Of a DNA stretch of 64,000 bases, positions 50,601 through 62,984 are shown piece by piece. This DNA comes from Patagioenas fasciata (lineage: Eukaryota; Chordata; Aves; Columbiformes; Columbidae). The position numbers and the translations under genes were made by a program. Below the pieces are notes generated by a model. It searched no databases, was not told the DNA's origin, and worked only from the letters and a program-made list of their open reading frames with translations. Numbering within the stretch: the stretch's first letter is position 1; each line of letters begins with the position of its first letter. Location of the stretch: the NCBI RefSeq assembly GCF_037038585.1, contig NC_092525.1, positions 20,232,867-20,296,866 on the forward strand, written 5' to 3'.

Positions 50601-53600
50601 TTCACAAGGAATCGACTGCCCAGTATACAGTGACTGACTTGGGACTTTCTCTCCTGTGTCCCCAGGTCATCCTTTATCTGGTTTCTGACCCTCTTGCCAT
50701 TGGAAATCCAATAACAGTTAAACAAAGATTCACCTCAGTGCTTCATGGAAAGCTTTGAAAAATGTTTTGCTTAAAGAAAGTTCTGCCTGTGTCTGTCTAG
50801 ATAGAGAGACGAGATTTTCTGGAGGTTTTAATGCTGTGTTGCACTCTCTCCTGAAAAAGGGTATTAACTAATCTTGACATTGGTTTTAATCTAGACCAGT
50901 CCCCTTTATAGCTGCAGGGGCTATGTAGGTCACGCACTTGCTGCCCGTTTCCTCGTGAGATTGGCTGAGAAAGTTGACTTAAGATTTTTTTTTCTTTAGT
51001 TTTTTTTTGGTTTAGCTTTCTCATTGTGTCATTTAACCCCTGAGAATTTATGCATTTGGGATTTTCTTTTCTTTCTGTGCACCCCTCTTTCCAAACCCAG
51101 CAGGTAGAAAATCACTTTGACTAAAGCTGATATTCTCACGTTAAAAGCTGAGACTCTTCAGCTTTTCAAAGTATGTGATTATATAAAGTATCAAATACTG
51201 TGAAAATTGGATTAAAAAACCACGAGGGCCGATATGGAGACAAATGATAATGAGGAGTAGGAAAAGACAAGTGCGTACAAATACAGTAATGGATAGCAAA
51301 TGTCAAGAGTTCAACATTCAATGTGATTTCTCTGTTTTTATGAGCTGGATTTTTATTATATATGTCATGGGGAGTGTGTATGTGGTTAAGGGAATAGCTG
51401 AAAAGGTGTATAGAGGAAAGGGATTAAAGGTCAGGATAATCAGAGGAATTGGCGATGAAGAGGACTGGGCTGAAGCCAAGGGGTGAGCACCAGTAGCACG
51501 TAGGGGAACAGATTTGTCGGGCTCCTTGAAATGCTCCTGCATTTCCCCAACTTTGTGTTCCCCAGCTCCCTCAGTGACTGCAGAAAGTCAGGGGAGTAGC
51601 TTCAGCACCAGGAATGTTGCTTCAGCATATGACAGAGGTGGATCCGAAATTGTGTTCCTCATGTAGAGACAGTTTCTCAGCACATTCCTTCAAAAGCAGG
51701 AGGAAACTGAAGTTTGGTGTCCATGTAGCTCCTGCTTCCCTCCTTGAGGAGCTGGCTGTGAATTTTAGGGGTGAGATCTGATTATGAAGACTGAGACTCA
51801 AGCACAGTAAAGATTTTCAGCATACTGCAGCAAAGATAAGTGTTTTCCCAATGGAAAAGTGTGTCAGAAAAGCAAAGATGTTCCTCAGCATCTAGCTAAG
51901 CTGTAGACTCCACTGGTGGAAAGAATTATTTTTACTGCAAAATTTCAACTGGGCCATTTCTAATGTTGGGTTCAGGAGTTGCCTTTGCAGCTCACATTTC
52001 AGGAGTGAGGGAATTGTTTCCAAATGGATTTGGACGCTGTTAAGTGCACCAGTCAGACTGGGGGTTGCTGTGTTCAGGTTCACTGTTTGCTGACTCTGAT
52101 TCAGTTTTTGCCCTTTTTGTTTTGTTTAAGTCCATTCTGCCTCCCTGCCCCCCTCTCCCCCCCTTCCTTTCATTAATTACTGCCAACATGTCCATGTATT
52201 TGCTGTAAAGTGTGTGAAGAGGATGGGGAGGGGGGATACAGTCCTGAAGGGCAGAGCTCCTGCCATACAGATAGACTCCTAAACCCTGGGGTGGTGCTTA
52301 GGATTAAAATCAGCTTCTGACAAGATTGTGCTTCTGCAGCTTCTCTTGGCCACCTCTCCTCAACCACCTGCCCTCTGTTTAGCAATTTCTGAGGTGCTGC
52401 TGCTAGATTTAGGATTAAAAATGTGTCCTTTTCCACCTTCCCTTATCCTCTGTCCCGACCTGTATAGATGGAGATGACCAGCAGCTTGTTTCCAAGTAGG
52501 CTTTAACAAGGTGGATGGAAGTGATGTGCCCTGCCAAAGTGGATGAAGGTATTTAGCAGAGAGTATTTAGTTTGGATGCACACAAAAAGGCGAAGAGCTG
52601 GTTCTTGAACTCCAAGCCTGAACTGATTGCACATCGTGGGTTTGCTGGTGTGGGCACACAGCTGCCTCACCTGAACACCCCTGCACAGCTGTGCGGTTTC
52701 TTTGAGACTGTTCACAAGCACATCTGTAACAGGGCTCTTTAGAGAGCGGCTATGCTGTGAAATGTGAGACTCTTTAATATTGCATCTTGGTGCCTCACAT
52801 TTATTCTTGCTCCCTCAATGACTTCCTCATCAAATGTAGTCCATTTAAATATTCAGAACGAGATTTTTCTTAAGTACCAGCTTTGCAACAGCAACCTGCT
52901 ATCCAAGAAATCAAGCTGTGTGCTGTCTGCTTCATCAATCACCACCAGCCAGCACTGACAGGAAGGATTCAGGATGGGAACTTAGCTGGCAATTAGGCAG
53001 CTAACACATAGGGTGTCATTGTGTGCTGGCAGTGGCCATGTGGACTCTACAGTGCAAATAGCAGGGGAAAGAAATTTTGCCTGTTTCTTAAGAAGGTCAA
53101 GCTGTGGCCTTGTACAGGGATTAATTTCGCCCATTTTGGGGCTTCACTGCCTGGAGAATTAGCAGGATCTCTCTGGGTTTGGTAACAGCAGCAACATTTC
53201 GTTCTTTTTTATTCTTGGGAGGGCAATGTTTTGGAATTGACTACTGTTGGGGCAGCGTTGTGTCTTCCTCTCGTGTTGTGGTCTCTGCTTTCCCCTCTGC
53301 TGTAGTCACAATTATAGGTGGTCTAATTACCGCATGCATTCCTAGTGTCTGTTGCAGTATTGCACAGCAGTTAAGAGACTTTCAACAATTTGGAGCCATC
53401 TTATGTAGCTGGCAGCTTAGTGAGTTAAAGGCTCTTCCAAACTAACAGTGATTGTTTTGAAAAACCAGGCTGTGACATGGTGGTGTTTTCTCATACGCAA
53501 CATGCACAAGAGCTGCTGTCCCCTTGCATGTTCTGTTTTCTTTCACACATGACTTGCTGAAAGAGGAGAAGGTAAAAATGCATCATCATCATCAAGTGAT

Positions 53601-53612
53601 CTTCGTAGCTGG
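47641..53612. other. Intron-like non-coding DNA
   Basis: No exon or classified element supported over 6 kb. It contains an imperfect short duplication around 48808-48845 ('cattaag' blocks) and a C/T-rich tract at 52138-52170. ORFs here are short and unconvincing. Confidence 0.5.
52138..52170. repeat. Pyrimidine (C/T) tract
   Basis: Thirty-odd bases almost entirely C and T, with several C6-C8 runs on the + strand. Low complexity; no element attached. Confidence 0.75.
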
Positions 53613-53883
53613 GTGAGGAACATTCCTTCAGTCATAGATTTTACAGACTTCATAAAAGTTCCTGATTCTGGAATCAGGATCAACTACAACCTTTGGGAGT
53701 GGGAAAGTCAGAGACCTTTCAGGGTGGAGAACAGGATCCATCACCCAGAATCAGTAGTTGATGCATTCAAATCCGTCATGGGGAAGCAGGACTTGAATCA
53801 GGTAGACCTGGGACTCAGACCTTTCGTTTGCACTCCTGTCCCCTTGCCCGAGAAGATTTGTTTCCAATTAGCTTGCATAGATG
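53613..53883 (+). other. Open stretch immediately 5' of a CR1 insertion, unrecognised
   Basis: A 97-codon frame (ATG at 53613, ending 53906) starts MRNIPSVIDFTDFIKVPDSG and runs to the CR1 junction. Its last residues are CR1-derived. The composition is less biased than most chance frames in this window, but I recognise no domain and see no splice borders. Part of it (53788-53840, 'gacttgaatcaggtagacctggg...cctgtcccc') faintly recalls a tRNA-like SINE head. Probably old repeat-derived or chance. Confidence 0.15.
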
Positions 53884-53979
53884 AGATTCTTAGGGACATG
53901 GTTTAGTGACAGTGTTGGGTTAATGGTTGGACTCGATGATCTTGAGGGTCTCTTCCGAACAAAATCATTCTGTGATTCT
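53884..53979 (+). mobile_element. CR1 LINE 3'-terminal fragment, sense
   Basis: 'ttcttagggacatggtttag', 'ttaatggttggactcgatg', 'atcttgagggtctcttccg' and the terminal 'cattctgtgattct'. A strongly 5'-truncated avian CR1 of about 95 bp. Its 5' segment is nearly the same as that of the copy at 30.8-31.28 kb, so the two belong to related subfamilies. Confidence 0.9.
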
Positions 53980-55540
53980 TTAACTTCAAACCTAACCCCT
54001 TGGGCAAGTACTACACATGCAGACTGAAGATTAAGAGGAGTGGGAGGAAGGCCTACAACAGTTTTACATAAATAGAAACTTCCAGGGAAAACCTCAAGAA
54101 GTATTGCCGGGAGAAGCCATCGAAGCAGGCTGTTACTGCCATTTTTTCAGGCCTGTGCACAAAAGCAGAACCTGTGGTATTACGATTTGCAGGAGTTTTG
54201 CAAAATTGTTTCCTCTTCTTAAGTGGAAATGAATTAAGTCATACTGCAAGCAGTATTGTGGTCAGTGCATCATAATGGAAAAACTGCAAATAAAAATTAC
54301 TCCTCCAGCAATAATGTGTTAAGCACCAAATAAATTTTTGATAGTTATCACTGATGTTTTTTTTTTAAATAATTGACTGGGATGCATAATAATGCCATGT
54401 ATAATTTAGGAATCCAATTTATTGACAAAACCAGAAAGAAACCACCGTATTAAATAGACAAAAAAATCAGTTTAATACAATTCATGGGGAGAAATTGTAA
54501 CTTCACAGCAGGGAAAATACAGTGAGCACTAACATAATATTTGAAAATAAGGATTAAGCACGAAACCTCCCAGCCTGTCCGGAGTGGAGCGTGCGATGGT
54601 GGGGAGGCTTTGACGCCTTGGTTCATAGCCTGTGATCTGTCCGTCCACCCAGAAAAGTTCTGCTTTGTTGACCACTTTGTCACTCTTTATCTTTCACTCT
54701 ACCTCTCCTCATTCTCCTTTTAAAAATGTTTTTCCTTTTGTGTACTCTTCACAGTATTTTTGAAAACCCTTCCATTGTGGCAGAGTTTTCTTCAATGCTG
54801 TTCATCTTCTCTTCAGCAGCTGAGTCTGTTTAGTCAGTTTATTAATTACCATGTTAGGTTCATTGAAGTGAGCACCTCATTTGGTGAAACCTCCTGGGGA
54901 CTCCAGCAAATGTACACATACTCATTAGACAGAATGTTTTCCACTTGTATATCAGTGTTTTGATAATAAACACTTTATAATGTTAAGGAAAACAGTGCAA
55001 GTTAGAAGTTAGTTGAGGCTGGTTTTGTGTTTTTTTTTTTTTTTTCAATGGACGTCAATATGGTTATTAGTTATACAGCTATGGGTCATCAAACAACCAG
55101 GGAGATAATTTCTTGCATGATTTCTGCACTGTGCTTAAAGAAATCCACCTCTTCTGTCTTGCTGGTTAGTGCTGCTCATTATGTGACACTTGGTTTGGCT
55201 GTTGGCAAGCCAAATATAAAGGGCCATGCAATTAAAAATAGTTATGAATTTCTTCACTTTACAGTAATGGTGTCTGACTTGGTTTAGCACTGGTAGCTGT
55301 GCAGTTTAACCCAATATACTCAGAAGATTCAGAAGTCAAATAAAACTATGAACTGGGTAGCCTGGCTTTAAAGTTCAAATTAATTAGGTGAGGATAACGT
55401 ATGGTAGTATGTCGACTGTGGTGCACTCGAGGAGGACTGAATGCAAAGTGGAAAGATTTTGCAAATCCTTCTGATGCGGTGACAGGTCAGATAAAAGCCT
55501 GTAAGTATTTTAACTTGGTCAGTTAAAATACCTGTGATGT
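53980..55540. other. Intron-like non-coding DNA
   Basis: No exon supported. A T16 run is at 55030-55045. No other structure recognised. Confidence 0.5.
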
Positions 55541-55549
55541 GCCTGGGGC

Positions 55550-55690
55550 TCTGCCCATTTTATAGACGTAAAAACCACAGACAGGTTAGCTCCCTTGGCA
55601 GCAAGTCTGTGGTCCAGCCAAGGCTGCAAGATCCAGTTTCCCTCCTGCCTCTGGATGAGCCATCTGTCATAATCCTCGACTGCTGAAATG
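55550..55690 (-). mobile_element. MIR/CORE-SINE-like relic, antisense
   Basis: 'gcccattttatagacgtaaa', 'aaccacagacaggttagc', 'ttggcagcaagtctgtggt' and 'gcaagatccagtttccctcc' follow the inverted MIR/CORE order: 'cccattttacagatgaggaa', 'actgaggcacagagaggtta', 'gtcacacagcaagtctgtgg' and 'gaacccagatctcctgac'. This is the best of the SINE-like matches in the window and spans about 140 bp. Confidence 0.6.
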
Positions 55691-56030
55691 CTGTAGCAGT
55701 TAGGTTAATCCCTTGCAGGGAGCTCCACCTCAACTCTCTTGCTTATTGTTGGAGAAAACAGCCCTGTGTGATTTGTCCGAGATGAGGATTTTTGTTTGGG
55801 CTGTTGGAACTGTAATTTCTCTCCGCAAGGATGAGCAGAACTGTAGAACTGAACCCTGTGTCATATCATGAATCAGCCTTCAACCTCCCACTCTAGATAT
55901 TAAAAACCAGAGCAGACAGCTTAAAAGCCAGCTGGGAAACTGGAGGCTGCCGGCATCCTCCTCTGCTCTCATAAGGGGAGAAGTGACACCTATATTGAGT
56001 TTCTCTGGGGGCACTTAAGGCTGAGTTTAT

Positions 56031-56203
56031 TTACTGTGTAACATGGTAGTTTACTGGGATTCCTGCTTGCTGCCTAATTAGTTCCACTAATTTATTTGGA
56101 ACAAAGCTGCCTCCCTTTCTGTTGAGTAACTGTGTGAGCACCTCCAATCCCCTATTTTGCCGCTCCATGGCTTGCTGGATGCTGTGTGCTCTCTTTCTAA
56201 GGT
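56031..56203 (-). other. Candidate terminal exon or retrocopy end, unrecognised protein
   Basis: On the minus strand an open frame (ATG at 56237) reads through RKRAHSIQQAMERQNRGLEV, continues TQLLNRKGGSFVPNKLVELI and ends QAGIPVNYHVTQ before TAA at 56033-56031. A possible acceptor (TTTATTCAAAACATAG, exon from 56203) removes the less protein-like first residues. AATAAA overlaps the stop codon. The amphipathic Gln/Leu/Arg-rich sequence suggests a helical C-terminus and looks far more like real protein than other frames here. I cannot name the family. It could be the last exon of a minus-strand gene lying to the right, a retrocopy remnant, or chance. Confidence 0.28.
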
Positions 56204-56237
56204 CTATGTTTTGAATAAATATTAGTTTTATAAGCAC

Positions 56238-57366
56238 TTTACCTTAGCAATGCCCAAAGGCCTTTTTGGAACAATTGCAATAGACTTTGTGTAGACAGAT
56301 GTAATCTTAAATGTTTTAAAAGCTGTTGGAGCTCCTTTCTTGAGTCACTGAAGCATAAGGGTTCCTGAGATCTTGGCCTTCAAGGACGGGACACAAGATG
56401 CTGGTGGGGGGACAAAGGGGTAAAGTGAACAGCTTGACCCTTGGCTACTCAACAGCAAAGTGGTGGAAATACCCAATTTCTAATTTCAACAAGTACACAG
56501 ACACATCAGCGGTACAGACCCTGTGACAAGGTTTATACCTCAAACTCATAATATTCTTCTATGTTTCTAATGGCTGCACCAACCACCGGGAATAGTGGTT
56601 TAGCCACTGTTAATCTGCTGTTTTCCTTTTGGCAACGTGACCACTAACTGCAATTGACAAGCATATACATCTGCGCTTCGCTGTGCGCATGTACCCCAGC
56701 TGGCTGCCAGTGTCTGCTGGGAGCAGAGCCCGCAGCAAACTGAGGTTCAGGCAGAGCAATTTGCTTGGCATCCATGCCCTCAGTGGCTTCGGTGTCCTTA
56801 CCTGTGCGCTCTTGAGGGATGTAGATAAGTCTGTAGATACTTCCGACAATTTTATTTATTCACGTTACATTATTTCTTATACTTTGCTAATTAACCTACG
56901 CATTATATAACTTAATGTATTTACTGGCCTTAATTCAATAAGACTATTCAGTAAGATAAATCACATAATATTTGTATACTTAAGCTTTCTCCAACTTCAT
57001 ATCCTGCTGCCTGCTGTGTCCTCTCTTCTCTACCCTTTTTGACCTTGCTTACTGTCTGCATATTTATTACCTTTAAAAATGATGTAATAATTTCTACAAT
57101 GTACGCCCTCTTGTAACTAAAACTTTTTGGCTTGAGAGCAATTTGTGCAGAAGGGGTTTGGTGCTGAATCTTCCTGTGTAAGTGCTGCTTCTCTGTTCTT
57201 ATTCATGGGCGGCTGGCTGGAACCTTCGGCATTTTGGTAAGCAGAGCAGAGCACAAGAGACAGACGACCCCGTGGGTGCTATTTAATCTGTTGCACCTTC
57301 TTCTCGTGAAAGTTTCACATCAGAATATCGTCTATTTTTGAAACTGTTGTGTCTTTTTGTTTGCAG
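56238..57366. other. Non-coding DNA
   Basis: No exon or repeat recognised. A 15-bp word at 56432-56446 (GCTTGACCCTTGGCT) is shared with 31337-31351, and a nearby GCTGGTGGGG is shared too (56400-56409 and 31298-31307), hinting at a diverged dispersed repeat. Confidence 0.4.
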
Positions 57367-57468
57367 TCCTTTTGGCGAAGGACTTGTCCCACTTCCCTTG
57401 GCTGGGAAGCTGGAGGGAACTGCTGGCTGCTCTGCAGAGCTTGGTGTCTGCATGAAAACAGACATGAG
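57367..57468 (+). other. Candidate cryptic or unannotated exon, 102 nt, unrecognised
   Basis: A near-ideal acceptor (TTGTGTCTTTTTGTTTGCAG ending at 57366) is followed by 102 bp ending ATGAG|GTAATC, with a donor at 57469. Two frames stay open throughout. One is phase 0 (starting SFWRRTC). In the other the codons read PFGEGLVPLPLAGKLEGTAG and on to MKTDM. In the frame reached from the phase-1 donor at 1811, it reads LLAKDLSHFPWLGSWRELL before a stop at about 57453. I recognise none of these. Splice signals are the main evidence; pseudo-exons of this quality do occur by chance in long introns. Confidence 0.22.
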
Positions 57469-60440
57469 GTAATCAGGCTGGCACAACAATGTGCTGTTAT
57501 TTATGAAGTCAGCCCTTTCCTAACTTTTCCTTTGTTTGTGCAGGGTAATTTCAATGTCATAAATACTAAAAGGTTTACTGCTGAGAGGTGAGAACATCCC
57601 TCATTCATCTCCGCAACTGAACTCCTTCTTGTGCCCATGGTGACTTATCCTCTTAACTGCCTGAGTCCAGGATTTTAAGAGTTTTACTTGACTTTTTTTT
57701 TTCTTTTTTTTAATGAGGTCAAAGGGCTTTTGAGGGAATTTTGAACACTATTTCATTTTCTATTTTCTTTGCAGATTTAGGCTCTATTTTTCAGCACAGT
57801 CCTTGAGTTCCTGCGTAACTTCAAACAAATCCTTTTTCCTTTTCTGTGGCTTACTTTCCACATAGCTGTAATAGGATAAACTGATTACTGTCTGTAAAGT
57901 GTCCGGTGCTGTATGTGAGCTGCCCAAGAGGTGGGCGCTCTCCCTGTAATAGCTCAGCCACTCCCTTTGTTTCTGGCACAGTCTCTGCAGCCTCTTGTCC
58001 TGGAGTGTGTCACACAATGACAAATATTTTAAGGAAAGGAATCCTGATTGAGGTTTTTCTGCAAAGAATAATCCTGAGGATGACTGTGTGATGCTTCTGT
58101 AAGTTGTAGGACAGGTAGTGATTTTTTTTTTTTTTTTTTGCCATTGATAGAGCTCTGTTCATTGGGGTCGCTTCAAATCCGAACCAGTGTTTGCTGAGAA
58201 GCATATACATGAATGAATTTCAAACTGTCCTAGATTTTGTGGGTAAATTTTATCGTGAGGAGGAATATAAAGAAATCCTGTGGTCACTGTAGAGCTTTAA
58301 TTGTTGTAAGCTGTAAGTACGATGTTGCAATAGAGGGAGTAGCTGGTGTGCATCAACGTACTCTTGTTTCAAACAGCTGTTTAATGAGAGCTTCTTGTAA
58401 GATCCCCTGTTAAGAATAGACCATAATGAGTATGATGAAACCACCTCATCCTTGAAAACAAATTCCTTTTCATGGCTTAATTAAAGTACTCCTAATACTT
58501 CTGTGAGCATACACGATAACTTAGGAAAACCTCTGTTTTAATTTATATAAAGCAGTTTCAATTAAGAAGCAAAAGAGATAGTATGTTGCTTTAACATTAC
58601 ATAGTAAAAACTCTTCTTATTTCTGAACTACTGTTATCTTCCAATCAAATACAATACATGTCTTAACAGTTTAACAGCTTTCCCCGAGAGACTAGCACGA
58701 CAACCACTTTCTTCTGTGCTTTTAGTTGTGTCTGATTGTAACAGAAAAAATAGTTGAGACTTTAGCAACTGAGTCAGTTATCATTTATTGATGAATTCTG
58801 GGGGGAGAAATTTACAGATGACTGAGCCTTGTGAACTATTTAAGCCCAAATTTTCTAGGAATGGGCAGTGCTAGTTAAAGTTGACTGCAACAGTGCAGTT
58901 TGCCCAAAATACAACAGCTGTGAAATGTGCTGCAGGATGGGTTTGTGTTAGTGAATCTTGGTGAGAACATGAAGCTGGCTTACCAGCTGCTGGCATGGAC
59001 AGAGCAGACATCTCGGAGCTGTGAAGCGTCCCTGCTGCCCCAGTGTGAATAAAATCCAGGTGCAGGGGAACAGCATCTCCCACTGCTCCCCGCTGCTGAC
59101 AGTTCCTGCACCTTTTCTTCTCACAGTGAAACGTCACTCTCTGATTGTAGTTTTATCAAAGATGCTGGGAAAGATGCTAATTAAAGAAAGAAATGTTGAT
59201 TTGAGAGAAGATTGCCAGAATGAGTGTTGTAAAAGAACAACTGCTTCCTTACATTTGCCTGAAATTGCTGTCCCTTGGGAGAAGGATAAAGCTTCAAGTC
59301 CCTCATGCATGGACTTCCCAGCCTGCAGGACGTGGGGAGGAAAGTCCTGAAAGGCGAATTGTTGCCACGCCATATCCATCACAGGGCTCTCTCCTGACTT
59401 CCTGAAACAACAGTGAATATAGGGCACCAAAATGCATTAGAACCACCCTCAAAAAGGAGTCTTTTTGTAAAAAAATAAGAGTCTTGAGGGAGGTTTGCTG
59501 TCTTAGGTGAGGAAGTCTGTTGCACTTTGGGAAATGCCCCATGTTTGGACGATGCAGCCTAATTTATTACTTGGGTTGTTTTCACATTGTCAAATTTTCT
59601 GTACTTAGTAAAGACGCTGTGTATGTGTGCCCGTGGAGATGGTGTAGTTCATCACATTAAGGCGTGGAGGAGATTAAAATCTCGTAGTTACACGGTAACT
59701 TGGTCCATATTGTAAAACCCTGACCTCTTGCAGTGCGACACCGCCATAGATAGTATTAGCAAAAGGATAGTTTAAAAAGATAATGATTAAAAAGGCTTTG
59801 TTTTCATATTGATTTCTAGTATGTCTTGCAAATGATCAGGCTCACGCCTGTGTTGCTGACCCTTTGCTCTCCAGTCAGTTTAGGACTCTGCTAAAACCTG
59901 ATCTTCGTCTTTCAGTTCCAGCAATACTGAAGATTCTAATTTTCACTGATTTTTGTTTTTCCTCACAAGTCTGTCAATCACATTAAACAATTTAGGTGTG
60001 ACCTGTCTTTCTCAAGCTCTCCTTCACACATAAAATAACTGCCTCCTTGTTTTGGTGGGTTGTTGCAGAAGGATTTGCTTTCATGCTAGATGGGAGATAA
60101 AATTCTTTAGCAGAAACAACTGCCCCTAGTATTATTTGTTTAAAAGTTTTGTTAATTGCTCATTAATGGTGTCGTGGTTTGCCGACAGTGTCTTGTTTCC
60201 TCTCAAAAGAGGGATATTTGCAGTACTGAGTAATGTTCATGATTCCCTTCCTACTTTACCAAAATGCTATAATACTTGAGAGAGGCTGAGATTGCAAATG
60301 TCAAGCATGGTACCCAGGAGGACAATCTACCAGTCAATGCTGAAATGATTTGAACTAGTGAACTCTTGTTAAAACTGTTAATTGCTTTTTTAAAAACACT
60401 TAATGGAAATTGCCACATTTAAGCAGTCCATAAAACTGTG

Positions 60441-60467
60441 ATGACACCAGCTTTAATCAGGTGTCAT
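60441..60467. repeat. 8-bp perfect inverted repeat (possible binding palindrome)
   Basis: ATGACACC at 60441-60448 and GGTGTCAT at 60460-60467 form perfect arms around an 11-bp loop. Each arm contains (A)GGTGTCA, which resembles a T-box half-site (AGGTGTGA) or a relaxed nuclear-receptor half-site. It sits in AT-rich sequence with no repeat nearby. It may be chance. Confidence 0.4.
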
Positions 60468-62217
60468 GAAAATACGTACATTATAAGCTACCTGGCCTGA
60501 TAACTTCAACAGTGGAAATCGGTCATGACAGTTCAGTGTTTACAGGCCTGGATCTCTCTAGAAGAGAAGAATCATTTATTTATTTTACTTATGAGGAGAC
60601 ACTTCTCTAAAATGCACCTTTATGTGAAATAAAGTTTATTGAATAACCCCAGTAGTCTCAGAAGTCTGGAGGGGAAGATTGTGCTGCTTGGTTTTGAATA
60701 TTTCATACTGGAATATGCTAATCTGAGTGGTGACCTTGCTGTAGACTCAAAATAACCGCAGAGAGCTGAACGGAAGCCACCATGCTGTCTTTTTGCTGAG
60801 GGGTTTGGCTGATTCTGAAAGGCAGAACACTACAGGAAGGAAACTCTGGTGCTATGCAGTGAAGTCCTAAGCATTCGAGAATTATCAGCTAATGTAGTTA
60901 CTCAGGACCTGATTTTAAAGAATAACAGATGTTTATGGGACACATATATTTTTTTTTTTAGATATATAATGAGTTAACTGTAAATCCAACTGAAAGCTTA
61001 GATAGGCACTTAAAGGATTTATGGAGATATTGTGAGTTGTCTGTTTGTCTGATTAGGCTGTCCGCAGCAGCTGATAGAGAATGGTGCAGGGGGGAAATAC
61101 CACACTTCTTACCTGGATGGTGTATCAACATGTGGCCCACCAGAAAAGATCTCTGGAAAGAAGAGGAGGTGCAAGTGTCCACATGGGAGAATAACATTTA
61201 GGTTCTGATGGCAGCAGCCGTGTGGGCCCTGTGCAATGCTGGTCTCCTCCTCACAAATTCTGAAAAAGTGTCATTAGTTGCTGTGCTCAACAGCAGTCTC
61301 AGAAGAGAATCTGGAAATAGAATTGACCGATGAAATGACACACTTTCCAACTCTTTGCAGTGGACCCTTTTAGGTCACAACATCTTAGTAGGACACTGCA
61401 TTAAACATTAGACACTTGCTCTTCTGTTCCTGATGTTATTTACTGCTCATCCCCTTGCACCTTTCCCACACATACCACACTCACATATTCTATTATACAC
61501 TTAAAAAAACCTCTGTAGTCCCTTTAAGCTTGCTTTGACACTAAGAGATAAGTTAAGCGGAGTTATAGTAGCAGCGGTATGACCAGAATGGGCTGCTTTA
61601 AATAGGGTGTTGGTGACAAACTTTGGTATAAAAATGCTAGAAATCAGCCATCCCAGTGTTTCCACCTTCGTGTCATGCAGAGTTTCTGTGGTACTATGAT
61701 GATGGTTCTTTTTTTCATACTTAAGTTTTATACTGTCTCTTATCACAAGTTACTTGAGGAAACTTCAGGATATAACCTTGAATTTCATCATTCTTTGTGA
61801 AAGACTTCACAGAAACTCTTCTACTTCTTTTGGGGTGAAACTTCACTTTATTAAAGCAATTTAATTTACTGACAGTGTTGATTTTGAGCAGAGCTTTGGA
61901 AGCATACAGAGGTGCAGGTGGCCCATCTTTCTAGCGATGGGATGTTTTGAAGAAGCAAAGCCTTACTGCATTTCCTGAGGTCTGTGTCTGTGTTTGTGGG
62001 ATCTCAGGAGGTTTATTTCATAGGGAAGATTGCTTTGACAGCCAATCCTTTCCCAATTTGAAGCTGTCCTTGGTCAGAGCACTTAGCTACTTTTGGATTA
62101 AGGATGTATCCAGCTTCAAACTGAAAAGAGGGACTCTGTTTACTCTTGAGCTGGCAAAAAGTATGAATAAAACCATACAAACTTAGAATTAAAAAAACCC
62201 CTCTAATTATTTTTGCC

Positions 62218-62229
62218 TTTTTTTTTTTT
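62218..62229. repeat. Poly-T run
   Basis: Twelve T residues on the + strand within AT-rich DNA; no attached retrocopy recognised. Confidence 0.8.
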
Positions 62230-62984
62230 CCAATTCAAAACTGTATTTTTGGAAAACAATATTGGAAATCTTACCTATTTTCAGAGGACTAAACACTGTC
62301 ACTTTGTGAAAGTCTGTGTTTGTTCATCTCCATGAAACATTCTTCTTATTATGAAGTTTATTACACTTATATGATTTTTCTTAAACCCTTATCCACCAGA
62401 GATCCTGACATTTTCTACCATTATCATACTTTTAAAAATAGAAACCCTAAATAATGCAGAGAGATCACCAGAAGAGTTAAAGCTAATTTAAAGCAGAAAA
62501 TGTACAGTGGAACTTGAAAATCACCTTTTTTTTGAGGCAGCTGTTCTGAATGAAATCCGTCTCCAAAGGGAAATTTTGTCTCTTCCAGTCAAGACAATAA
62601 ATAAAGGTGAAAGAGCCACCATGAAAACATCACTGAATTATTAAAATGCCAGAAACACTGTCTCAGAAGAAAAAATCTCTTCGGGATAGTATTGGAATGT
62701 AAAATACCATTATATACCAAACGCTTAAGGATCTGCACGCATAAGTAATGCAGCTGGGCCCACAAACCTGAGATCAATAAAAGACTTGAACCAGATTTTG
62801 AAGGCTGCGTTTTTTAAAATAAGTAAACTAGTGATTAAAAAAAAGTTCAGTTCAAGCTATGCCTTCATTATAAATCAAATGGGGAATATCTGTGTTATGC
62901 AGTCAAGCTGCTGCAAGGTAAAATGACATAAATGCTTTAGTTTTGATATGAAAAAGATAAAGTTTCTATTGCAGTTGTTGGCCC

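Larger units (their letters stand above)
57469..62984. other. Intron-like non-coding DNA
   Basis: No exon or classified element supported. Contents are a T18 run at 58122-58139, an 8-bp inverted repeat at 60441-60467, T runs near 60950-60959 and 62218-62229, and AT-rich unique sequence that could include conserved non-coding elements I cannot test. Confidence 0.5.

Noticed and set aside
60174..60215. 'gtgtcgtggtttgccgacag' resembling the start of a bird endogenous-retrovirus LTR
   Set aside because: Only the first dozen bases match. No LTR body, second LTR, primer-binding site or target duplication was seen.
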